From GCA-2697345 sp049602715 (GTDB lineage: Bacteria > Pseudomonadota > Alphaproteobacteria > Rhodobacterales > Rhodobacteraceae), in assembly GCA_049602715.1 (NCBI GenBank), contig JBMYRX010000032.1:1-23342 (forward strand): 23,342 bases of DNA. Reading direction: 5' to 3'. The notes below the pieces were generated by a model. It saw only the letters and a program-made list of their open reading frames with translations, was not told where the DNA came from and made no database searches. Shown here piece by piece: positions 8,330 to 15,585 of the stretch (positions are counted from its first letter, which is position 1; every line of letters begins with the position of its first letter). Position numbers and translations under genes: made by a program.

Positions 8330-10009
8330 TTGAATCTTGAAAATTTATCCAGTGCGAAAATACTACTCCCAAACCTTCTTTCTATTACCAAAACAGCGCT
8401 AAATGAGTTATCTTTAATTTTAGATAAAGCCAAGGCTTATTGTATTTCACGGTTAGAAAAAAGTGATGTTTCTATCCGAAGATTCACAGATTCAAATCAA
8501 ACTATCAGCCATACTCTTACCTGGCTATTCACCTATACTACTGCACTAAGTCAGGTTCAAAATTGGTCGGAAAAATTGAGTCGTGAAGATCGTTTAGGCG
8601 ATATAGAGTACCTGATTCATCAAATAGCTTTCAGTGAATACTTATCACAAATAAGGGGTGGTATACCCATATCTCAAGGAGAGATAGTAAGATTATCCAA
8701 CTTAGGCATAGATATAGATGAGGAACAATTATTTAATAACCTAGAAGTAAAAAACTTAATGAATAAAGGCTCTTCGGAAGATACTATGTATCTATTAATG
8801 AGTCTTTTAACAAAATCTGCGGAGCAAGGTTTAACGGGAGATGCAGGTTTAAACACTGAATTAAATATAATTCGAGAACAATTCCGGCGTTTTACAATCG
8901 AACAAATTGAACCTCATGCTCAAAGATGGCACCTAGAAAACGAATTAATACCGGAATCTTTAATTAAAGATATGGCTGATTTAGGGATTTTTGGACTAAC
9001 CATACCAGAAGAATACGGTGGATCAGGTGAGTCAAAAGTTGCAATGTGTGTGCTCTCTGAAGAGTTGTCCAGGGGTTATCTTGGGGTTGGAAGTTTAAGC
9101 ACAAGAAGCGATATCGCTGCAGAACTGATATTAAATGGAGGCACAGATATCCAGAAAAGATATTGGCTTCCAAAAATAGCTTGTGGTGAAATTTTACCAA
9201 CTGCAGTTTTTACAGAACCTGATGTGGGATCAGATTTAAGTTCAATAAAGACTAAAGCCATTAGAAATAGTGAAACCTATAAAATTTCTGGTAGCAAAAC
9301 CTGGGTTACTCATGGAAGTCGTGCTGATTTGATGACACTTCTTGCTCGAACAGACCCAGCCTCCGATAATCATAAAGGTCTATCTATGTTCCTTGCTCCA
9401 AAAATTGCGGGAAATAATTATGACCTTTTTCCTAGTCCTGGAATAGTAGGTACCGAAATTCCTGTAATTGGCTATAAAGGCATGAAGGAATATGAGGTTG
9501 TATTCAAAGGTTTCAAAGTCGATATTGAAAATCTCCTTGGGGGTATAGAAGGGTTAGGTTTTAAGCAGCTTATGCATACTTTTGAGTCCGCTCGAATTCA
9601 AACAGCTTCTCGCGCGATAGGTGTCGCTCAATCGGCTTACGAGTTGGCGCTAAAATATGCTCAAGAGCGGCGACAGTTTGGACGGACAATAATTAATTTT
9701 CCTAGGATAAGAAATAAGTTAGCCATGATGGTGGTAGAATTAATGATAGCAAGGCAAATTACTTATCACGCTGCTAGGCAAAAAGATGACCAAAAGAGAT
9801 GTGATCTAGAAGCAGGTATGGCCAAACTACTATCTGCTAGGACTGCTTGGGCAGCATCTGACAACTCTCTCCAGATTCACGGAAGTTATGGATATGCAAG
9901 TGAACATCCCTCTAGTCGTCTTTTATGCGACGCTAGGATAATCAATATTTTTGAGGGTACCGCAGAAATTCAGGCGAGTATAATAGCGAGAAGGCTACTA
10001 TCTCAATAA
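8330..10009 (+). CDS. mcd: (2S)-Methylsuccinyl-CoA dehydrogenase of the ethylmalonyl-CoA pathway
   Basis: Acyl-CoA dehydrogenase family flavoprotein that oxidises (2S)-methylsuccinyl-CoA to mesaconyl-CoA, passing electrons to ETF. About 165 extra residues precede the standard acyl-CoA dehydrogenase core. They include EYLSQIRGGIPISQGEIVR (about 103-121), which I recognise as typical of Mcd and absent from ordinary acyl-CoA dehydrogenases. The core shows AVFTEPDVGSDLSS, RRQFGRTI, QIHGSYGYASE and the C-terminal INIFEGTAEIQ, whose first Glu is the usual catalytic base. No in-frame ATG exists near the 5' end. I chose the TTG at 8330, preceded by GAAAGG (8317-8322), giving 559 residues. A GTG at 8291 would add 13 residues but has a poor ribosome binding site. 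Another acyl-CoA dehydrogenase specificity is possible but less likely given the N-terminal extension. Confidence 0.85.
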   Translation: MNLENLSSAKILLPNLLSITKTALNELSLILDKAKAYCISRLEKSDVSIRRFTDSNQTISHTLTWLFTYTTALSQVQNWSEKLSREDRLGDIEYLIHQIAFSEYLSQIRGGIPISQGEIVRLSNLGIDIDEEQLFNNLEVKNLMNKGSSEDTMYLLMSLLTKSAEQGLTGDAGLNTELNIIREQFRRFTIEQIEPHAQRWHLENELIPESLIKDMADLGIFGLTIPEEYGGSGESKVAMCVLSEELSRGYLGVGSLSTRSDIAAELILNGGTDIQKRYWLPKIACGEILPTAVFTEPDVGSDLSSIKTKAIRNSETYKISGSKTWVTHGSRADLMTLLARTDPASDNHKGLSMFLAPKIAGNNYDLFPSPGIVGTEIPVIGYKGMKEYEVVFKGFKVDIENLLGGIEGLGFKQLMHTFESARIQTASRAIGVAQSAYELALKYAQERRQFGRTIINFPRIRNKLAMMVVELMIARQITYHAARQKDDQKRCDLEAGMAKLLSARTAWAASDNSLQIHGSYGYASEHPSSRLLCDARIINIFEGTAEIQASIIARRLLSQ

Positions 10010-10019
10010 AGTTAGCTAC

Positions 10020-10040
10020 AAAATTCTTTAATGCAATTTT
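10020..10040. terminator. Possible weak bidirectional terminator between mcd and recO
   Basis: AAAATT (10020-10025) and AATTTT (10035-10040) form a 6-base AT-only inverted repeat in the 30-base gap between two convergent genes. Position favours termination; stem strength does not. Confidence 0.2.
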
Positions 10041-10768
10041 CACCTATAACCTCTTCTCAAGATCCCTAAAAGTCGTTTTCTAGAATTTGGGATAGGTTTT
10101 CCATTCATTAATGGAGCCAACCAACTATTCAGGAAATAACCAGTAACCTCAAATCCGATTTCCAAATCTTCATTAGAAAACTTATCACCAATTACTAAGC
10201 ATTCGGGAAAAGGTAATAATTTACTAGCCCATACACCAGCAGCACCTCTGGACACAGCGCGACCAGATTTTGGCGATATATATATCAATTCATCAGTTTT
10301 GTTTGTTACTGCACACCTAGTTAAATCCAAACCAAAGCCCATATCTTCCAATAAAGCCAATTCCCATCTTAGATAAAATAGTGGCCAGTCCGGCTGACCA
10401 ATCAATTGGCTCAAAAGATTAATAGTGCGTTCATATAAATTAGGATGAGGATCGCGCTCTGGCAGAGTAAAACTTAAGAGGTTACAAATTGTGTTCAAAC
10501 CAGCAAGCTTGTCTCGTTGATTTAAGATCAAAGAAAACCTTGGGCAGATTAACTCGGTATTAAAGACCCCAAGATGGTTTTCTAACCGAGCTCTCCAAGT
10601 TACTTTAAGCTGAGCGCCCGGTTGCAAAACTGGCCCTATCTTCCTGGACTTACCACCTCTTACAACACCTTTATATACCCCAAATTCCTTTGTAAAAACT
10701 TCAATAATTGTTGAATTTTCTCCTAGATCACTTACAGATAATAATATCGCCTCCGCACGCCATTCCAT
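10040..10768 (-). CDS. recO: DNA repair protein RecO
   Basis: RecFOR-pathway mediator that helps load RecA onto SSB-coated single-stranded DNA. The 242-residue protein starts MEWRAEAILLSVSDLGENSTIIEVFTKEFG, the N-terminal OB-fold. A helical region follows, with the alphaproteobacterial-style block LDLTRCAVTNKTDELIYISPKSGRAVSRGAAG. Only one cysteine is present in the region where some RecO proteins carry a four-cysteine zinc site, so zinc binding is unlikely. The ATG overlaps the stop of the DUF1491 gene by one base (TAATG), indicating translational coupling. It is the last gene of the long minus-strand cluster and faces mcd convergently. Confidence 0.93.
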   Translation of the reverse strand: MEWRAEAILLSVSDLGENSTIIEVFTKEFGVYKGVVRGGKSRKIGPVLQPGAQLKVTWRARLENHLGVFNTELICPRFSLILNQRDKLAGLNTICNLLSFTLPERDPHPNLYERTINLLSQLIGQPDWPLFYLRWELALLEDMGFGLDLTRCAVTNKTDELIYISPKSGRAVSRGAAGVWASKLLPFPECLVIGDKFSNEDLEIGFEVTGYFLNSWLAPLMNGKPIPNSRKRLLGILRRGYR

Positions 10769-11100
10769 TAGTCTTTGAGACCTGGTTCATCAAGGAGACT
10801 CCGCCCTTGCTTATCTTCAACCTCTATAATCCAGATATCTGGATCATATGTTTTTTCTTGTTCTAGCTTTTTATCCACATCTGTCTCGTATCCTTCACAG
10901 AGTATTATCCAAGATCTAATAGATTGACCTAAATCAAAAGATTTATAAAATGCCTTCGCATATCCGTCTAAAGTATTTATTTTTATAAATATTGAACCAG
11001 CCGTGAGATCACCTTTTAATGTCACAAAAGCGGGAATTTCTTTTAATCGTAAACGGGTTAGATAACTTTGTACCCATAATTGTGAGGTGAGCCTTATCAT
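10768..11100 (-). CDS. DUF1491 family protein, function unknown
   Basis: A 110-residue soluble protein with no signal peptide or membrane helix. It matches the DUF1491 family, found mainly in alphaproteobacteria, by its start (RLTSQLWVQSYLTRLRL), the AGSIFIKINTLDG segment (about 34-46), and the C-terminal DPDIWIIEVEDKQGRSLLDEPGL. The gene overlaps era by four bases (ATGA) and recO by one base, so its translation is coupled on both sides to an rRNA-maturation GTPase and a recombination protein. No catalytic motif is evident. The family assignment is from recall; the function is unknown to me. Confidence 0.85.
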   Translation of the reverse strand: MIRLTSQLWVQSYLTRLRLKEIPAFVTLKGDLTAGSIFIKINTLDGYAKAFYKSFDLGQSIRSWIILCEGYETDVDKKLEQEKTYDPDIWIIEVEDKQGRSLLDEPGLKD

Positions 11101-12008
11101 GAATTTCCATCATTAAAATTTAGTCCTATTTTGGAATATCTAGCACTTTCATCTTGCCAGTTCGGCCTAACTTTAACTTTTAATAATAAATGAACATTCA
11201 TCCCCAAGAATTTGATCAGTTCTAGTCGAGATTCTTGTCCAATATTTTTTATAGTTAAGCCCTTTTTTCCCAAAATAATCCCCTTATGACCATCTCTAAT
11301 TACATAAATAAGCTGTTCTATTAATACAGATCCATCCTCTTTTTCGATCCACTTCTCTGTTTCAACTGTCAGTTGGTAGGGTAGTTCTTGATGTAGCCTT
11401 AAGATTAGTTTCTCGCGTGTAATATCAGCTGCAATTACTTTCAATGGTAGGTCAGCTATCTGGTCAACTGGATATAACCAGGGACCTTCGGGCATGTTAT
11501 TCGCCAACCAATTCTTCAATAGTGGTAAACCATGCCCCTTTGTAGCACTAACCATAAAAGTCTCTTCAAAAGCAAAATAATCATTTAACATCCTAACTAA
11601 GTGGAGGATCCTATCAGAATTAGTTCGATCAATTTTATTAAGTACAAGAATTACTCTTTTTGCGTTAACTTCGAGAGTAAGTTTTTCAATAATTTTTTTA
11701 AAACCTTGAGTATCACTTTTGTTAGCTGAAACTAACACCGCCACAATATCTGCATCTCTAGCACCACCCCATGCAGATGCTACCATAGCTCTATCAAGTC
11801 GCCGTTTGGTTTCAAAAAGACCAGGGGTGTCAACAAAAACCAATTGAGAATTGTCATGTAGTGCAATACCACGGACACGCGCTCTTGTAGTCTGCACCTT
11901 ATGCGTAACAATTGAGACTTTTGAACCTACCATTTTATTGAGAAGGGTGGACTTTCCGACATTTGGCTCACCAATTAGTGCGATAAAGCCTGCACGCTCT
12001 TTATTCAT
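11097..12008 (-). CDS. era: GTPase Era
   Basis: Essential Ras-like GTPase that binds the 3' end of 16S rRNA during 30S maturation. The 303-residue protein has G1 GEPNVGKS (13-20), G2 at QTTRARVRG (39-47), G3 DTPG (60-63) and G4 NKID (124-127), followed by a KH domain with GKKG (about 247-250) inside GHKGIILGKKGLTIKNIG. The start codon lies eight bases inside the end of rnc, so the two are translationally coupled, the usual rnc-era arrangement. Confidence 0.97.
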   Translation of the reverse strand: MNKERAGFIALIGEPNVGKSTLLNKMVGSKVSIVTHKVQTTRARVRGIALHDNSQLVFVDTPGLFETKRRLDRAMVASAWGGARDADIVAVLVSANKSDTQGFKKIIEKLTLEVNAKRVILVLNKIDRTNSDRILHLVRMLNDYFAFEETFMVSATKGHGLPLLKNWLANNMPEGPWLYPVDQIADLPLKVIAADITREKLILRLHQELPYQLTVETEKWIEKEDGSVLIEQLIYVIRDGHKGIILGKKGLTIKNIGQESRLELIKFLGMNVHLLLKVKVRPNWQDESARYSKIGLNFNDGNS

Positions 12009-12684
12009 TTCTTATTCCATCTAATAATTTTTTTGCGGCACCCTGTTCTGCTTTTCTCTTTGAATTGGCAACCGCCACACCCATCTCACCAGACTTTATA
12101 CTTACAGAAACTTTAAATATCGGTGCATGGTCGGGTCCAGACTTTTCTACAACTTTATATAAAGGAGGGCTGTGCCCAAGGCTTTGAGAAAATTCTTGAA
12201 GAGCAGTTTTAGCGTCCTTTGCGTCTAGCTCAACTTTATCTAGTTCACCTTTCCAGAAGTTAAGAATAAATTTCCTTGCTACTTCAAAACCACCATCAAG
12301 ATAAACTGCGGCTATTAGAGCTTCCATTGAGTCCCCTAATATAGCCTCCTTTCTTCTACCACCAGATATCATCTCTGAGTTTCCCAGCTTTAGTATATCG
12401 CCTAAATTAATTTTTCTTGCTACCTCTGCACAGGTCTCTTTCCTAACCATTGCGTTAAACCGAGGCGCTAATATACCTTCGGATGCATTGGGGTCCTGAT
12501 CTAATAAAAACTGGGCTATAACTAACCCAAGTACACGGTCGCCTAAAAACTCTAATCTCTGATTATCAGAACGAGTAACAGTTGAAAATGAACTATGAGT
12601 AACAGCTTTAATAAGTAGCTCATTGTCGTGAAAGGAGTAACCGATACGTTCTGAAAAAGCTCTTAGAGCTGCTGATAGCTTCAT
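12001..12684 (-). CDS. rnc: Ribonuclease III
   Basis: Double-strand-specific endoribonuclease processing the rRNA precursor and structured mRNAs. The 227-residue reading contains the RNase III signature NQRLEFLGD (41-49, metal ligands E45 and D49), a second acidic set in GDSMEALIAAVYLDGG (D118, E121), and a C-terminal double-stranded RNA-binding domain ending in NSKRKAEQGAAKKLL. An in-frame upstream ATG at 12714 would add ten lysine-rich residues. I chose the ATG at 12684-12682 because it gives the usual alphaproteobacterial start (MKLSAALRAF) and has GGAG about 11 bases upstream. It overlaps era by eight bases. Confidence 0.95.
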   Translation of the reverse strand: MKLSAALRAFSERIGYSFHDNELLIKAVTHSSFSTVTRSDNQRLEFLGDRVLGLVIAQFLLDQDPNASEGILAPRFNAMVRKETCAEVARKINLGDILKLGNSEMISGGRRKEAILGDSMEALIAAVYLDGGFEVARKFILNFWKGELDKVELDAKDAKTALQEFSQSLGHSPPLYKVVEKSGPDHAPIFKVSVSIKSGEMGVAVANSKRKAEQGAAKKLLDGIRNE

Positions 12685-12793
12685 TTTTTTCTTCTCTCCA
12701 TCGATAAACATCATTAATCTAGAAAATTTAATATCCTTTTGAATCTTGGACTTCTTAATTGAAAAATTTATTTTAATACTTAAAGTCTAACTT

Positions 12794-13582
12794 TTAATTA
12801 ACAAATTTAAAAAATCTGTCCTTTCGCCAAGTCCAAAAATAAAACATTCTTTTACCTGAAGAGGAAAAAAGAATAAGATCAGCTCTACCTAAAAGGTTTG
12901 CAAAAGGGACAAAGCCAACACCACCACGCTCTTGCGGGAATCTGGAGTCTACAGAATTATCTCGATTATCACCCATAAAAAAGAAATGACCCGCCGGGAC
13001 ACTAAATTTTTTCGTATCATCACCAGATAATTCATCTCTTATATTCAAAACACTATATTTAGATAAGCCATCTAGGGTTTCTAAAAACTTTTCTTTTTTA
13101 CAAATCTCATCGGTTCCAGAAACTTTATTGTAGCAAGCTGGAAACCCTCCCATCGAACCTTGTCTATTATAAAGCTCTTCAAAGTAACCATATCTTTCTT
13201 GAGTTTGAACAACACCATTTAAATGAATAACCCCATTTTTGATTTGTACAGTATCCCCAGGCAACCCGATCAACCGTTTTATATAGTCTTGATCATTCGT
13301 AGGGTGTCTAAAAACAACTACATCACCACGTGATGGCTCTCTTGGTATTATCCTGTCTGATATGGGACAAATGTTAAATGGGCATGAGTATCTTGAGTAA
13401 CCATAAATCATTTTGTTTACAAAAAGAAAATCACCAATTAAAAGTGTATCTTTCATGGAACCCGATGGAATCCAAAATGGCTGAAAAAAAAAGCTCCTAA
13501 ATATTCCAGCTATCAATAAAGCATAGACAACTGTTTTGATTGTTTCAGTAATACTTTCTTTTTTTTCTTTACTATCCGCCAT
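12794..13582 (-). CDS. lepB: Signal peptidase I
   Basis: Membrane-bound serine protease that removes signal peptides from secreted proteins. The 262-residue protein has a charged cytoplasmic start, one membrane segment (about 15-33), then IPSGSMKDTLLIGD with the catalytic serine S42. The catalytic lysine is K102 in DYIKRLIGLPGDTV, and the C-terminal box is GHFFFMGDNRDNSVDSR. An insertion of about 40 residues (YGYFEELYNRQGSMGGFPACYN onward) between the lysine motif and the GDNRDNS box is usual for alphaproteobacterial enzymes. The gene lies between acpS (48 bases) and rnc (109 bases) on the same strand, in the conserved lepB-rnc-era order. Confidence 0.96.
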   Translation of the reverse strand: MADSKEKKESITETIKTVVYALLIAGIFRSFFFQPFWIPSGSMKDTLLIGDFLFVNKMIYGYSRYSCPFNICPISDRIIPREPSRGDVVVFRHPTNDQDYIKRLIGLPGDTVQIKNGVIHLNGVVQTQERYGYFEELYNRQGSMGGFPACYNKVSGTDEICKKEKFLETLDGLSKYSVLNIRDELSGDDTKKFSVPAGHFFFMGDNRDNSVDSRFPQERGGVGFVPFANLLGRADLILFSSSGKRMFYFWTWRKDRFFKFVN

Positions 13583-13630
13583 AGGTTTTCCTCAGAGTTC
13601 GAACTTAGATGCGATTTAACATCTCCTGTG

Positions 13631-14035
13631 TCAAGTGATTGTAGGTCGAGCTTCAATTATGACAAGTGCCTGAGCCCATGGGTGATCGTCTGTTAGTGAC
13701 ACATAGATAAAGGACTCGTAACCTTTTGGAGTTAACTTAAGTAATCGATCCTTTGCCCACCCAGTGAGTTCCATTTGAGGCTGTCCAGTTTTTAAATTAC
13801 TAACAGACATATCTTTCCAAGAAATTCCCATCCTCAAGCCAGTTCCCAACGCCTTCGAGCACGCCTCCTTAGCCGCCCACCTTTTGGCATATGTACTACT
13901 TTCATCAGATCTAGAACTCGCTTTCTGTTGTTCTAATTCAGTAAAGACTCGATTTCTGAATCTATCACCAAAACGGTTCAAGGTAGATTCAATACGATTA
14001 ATGTTAGCTAAATCTGTACCTATACCAATTATCAC
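13631..14035 (-). CDS. acpS: Holo-[acyl-carrier-protein] synthase
   Basis: Transfers 4'-phosphopantetheine from coenzyme A to the serine of acyl carrier protein. The 134-residue protein begins MIIGIGTDLANINRIE, with metal ligand D8, and carries RWAAKEACSKALGTG with metal ligand E57, both hallmarks of the AcpS-type phosphopantetheinyl transferases. The start is a GTG (14035-14033) with a modest GGATAA upstream. It follows pdxJ by 35 bases, the classical pdxJ-acpS pair. Confidence 0.95.
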   Translation of the reverse strand: MIIGIGTDLANINRIESTLNRFGDRFRNRVFTELEQQKASSRSDESSTYAKRWAAKEACSKALGTGLRMGISWKDMSVSNLKTGQPQMELTGWAKDRLLKLTPKGYESFIYVSLTDDHPWAQALVIIEARPTIT

Positions 14036-14070
14036 GTTACTTTATCCGAATAAGATGAAATTTCTTTAAT

Positions 14071-14820
14071 TCAAAAATTTCTAGCATTATTCATCAATCT
14101 CCTCATATCTTTTATAGCTGTATGAAGGCCTAAAAATATAGCCTCACCAATTAAAAAGTGGCCAATATTCAACTCGATAACCTCTGGTAAAGCAGCGATT
14201 GGTGTAACTGTATTGTATGTTAAACCATGACCAGCATGGACCTCAAGCCCAAGCGATTTAGCATATTTAGCCATTTCTTTTAAGCACTTTAATTCTTTTT
14301 CCTCATCAGCGTTTCGTCCCTCAGCGTTAGCATCACAATACGCACCTGTATGTAACTCAATAACTGATGCACCTATTCGAGACGCCGATTCTATCTGTGA
14401 AGGGTCTGCTGCAATAAAGATGGATACTCTGCAACCGGCTTCTTTTAACGGAGCTATAAAATGTGCAAGTCTGTTTTCTTCTCGAGCAACTTCTAAACCT
14501 CCCTCGGTTGTTCGTTCCTCTCGTTTTTCCGGTACTAAACAAACTGCATGTGGTTTAAACTTTAAAGCAATTTCTTGCATTTCAGCTGTTGCCGCCATTT
14601 CAAAATTTAATGGCACGCTTAGACTATTAATCAAATTAACAATATCTGAGTCAGTTATATGACGCCGATCCTCTCTTAAATGTGCAGTAATACCGTCAGC
14701 TCCTGCTGTCTCAGCAATTTTTGCCGCTCGTAACGGATCTGGAACATTTCCACCTCGAGCATTCCTCACTGTTGCGACATGATCGATATTTACTCCTAGT
14801 CTTAATTTACTTTTATCCAT
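14071..14820 (-). CDS. pdxJ: Pyridoxine 5'-phosphate synthase
   Basis: Condenses 1-deoxy-D-xylulose 5-phosphate with 3-amino-2-oxopropyl phosphate to form pyridoxine 5'-phosphate, in the DXP-dependent vitamin B6 route. The 249-residue TIM-barrel protein starts with LGVNIDHVATVRNARGG (8-24). It has ADGITAHLREDRRHI with H47, NFEMA with the catalytic E74, the phosphate-binding CLVPEKREERTTEGG, and LEVHAGHGLTYNT with a late histidine. It shares the DXP precursor with the MEP isoprenoid route that uses IspH (18923). A 104-base AT-rich gap separates it from the DUF2062 gene, so it may have its own promoter. Confidence 0.97.
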   Translation of the reverse strand: MDKSKLRLGVNIDHVATVRNARGGNVPDPLRAAKIAETAGADGITAHLREDRRHITDSDIVNLINSLSVPLNFEMAATAEMQEIALKFKPHAVCLVPEKREERTTEGGLEVAREENRLAHFIAPLKEAGCRVSIFIAADPSQIESASRIGASVIELHTGAYCDANAEGRNADEEKELKCLKEMAKYAKSLGLEVHAGHGLTYNTVTPIAALPEVIELNIGHFLIGEAIFLGLHTAIKDMRRLMNNARNF

Positions 14821-14924
14821 TTTTACTCACATATAATGTAGATTTTTCGCTACTTAAATTATTTATAAATAATATTAATTATTTTTATACCAAAATCATT
14901 TATTTAATATTTAGTCAAATAGAC

Positions 14925-15548
14925 TTACCGGTCTACGTTTCTTGTTCGGTATTTAGAAAGTTTTCTAAATATAGCATTCTTACGTCGATTTTTAAAAGCA
15001 AGGATTAAAGGAAAACATAAATAGTAGCTCAACAAGGAAACTAGAAGCCCAGGCACAATACACCCAACCAAATATGGTGTGAAAATCTGATTCAAAAATA
15101 TTACTGATCTTTCCCAAGTTGTTGGTTCATTTAAAAGTAGGGCTACTAAGTTGTCTCCAAAATCATTCCAAGCACCAGTAAAAATTTCAATTGTTTGATC
15201 AGAGGTTGGTTGATTGGTACCCATTATGAAATGACCCATTTTTAAAGAGATTATTCCAATTGGTACATAAGTCAAAGGGTTTCCAAAAAAAGTACCCGAC
15301 AACGCAGCTAGTATATTACCTTTTATGAGCTTGGCTATTATAATTGCAATGATGAAATGAAGACCGTAAAAAGGTGTAAAAGAGGCAAAAACTCCAGCCG
15401 AAATACCCATAGCAATCCTCTTAGGAGAGTCTGGTAGTCGTTTTAGACGGTATTTGATGTATTCAAAAGCTCGATTCCAACCACCCGCCGGCCATACGAA
15501 ATGCCAAAACCATCTTATCCAGGTTTTTGGAGTTCTTCTTTTAAACAC
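14925..15548 (-). CDS. DUF2062 family membrane protein, function unknown
   Basis: A 207-residue basic-ended membrane protein. It begins MFKRRTPKTWIRWFWHFVWP, followed by LPDSPKRIAMGISAGVFASFTPFYGLHF (about 38-65), which is the DUF2062 hallmark with its glycine- and proline-rich first helix. Further hydrophobic segments lie around 66-90, 95-110 and 155-185. DUF2062 proteins also occur fused to glycosyltransferases, but no such domain is present here. The gene lies 37 bases after rsh and before pdxJ, a position I recall from Rhodobacterales. No biochemical role can be stated. Confidence 0.85.
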   Translation of the reverse strand: MFKRRTPKTWIRWFWHFVWPAGGWNRAFEYIKYRLKRLPDSPKRIAMGISAGVFASFTPFYGLHFIIAIIIAKLIKGNILAALSGTFFGNPLTYVPIGIISLKMGHFIMGTNQPTSDQTIEIFTGAWNDFGDNLVALLLNEPTTWERSVIFLNQIFTPYLVGCIVPGLLVSLLSYYLCFPLILAFKNRRKNAIFRKLSKYRTRNVDR

Positions 15549-15585
15549 TTTAGGTACTTTCTCCTTAACTAATAGAAGGAATCCT

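Noticed and set aside
12685..12714. Ten-residue extension of RNase III from the ATG at 12714
   Set aside because: The extension is lysine-rich and not family-like. The ATG at 12684 has a better-placed GGAG and gives the usual N-terminus.
13594..13603. GTTCGAAC resembling a tRNA T-loop between acpS and lepB
   Set aside because: The gap is only 48 bases and has no flanking stems of tRNA type on either strand.
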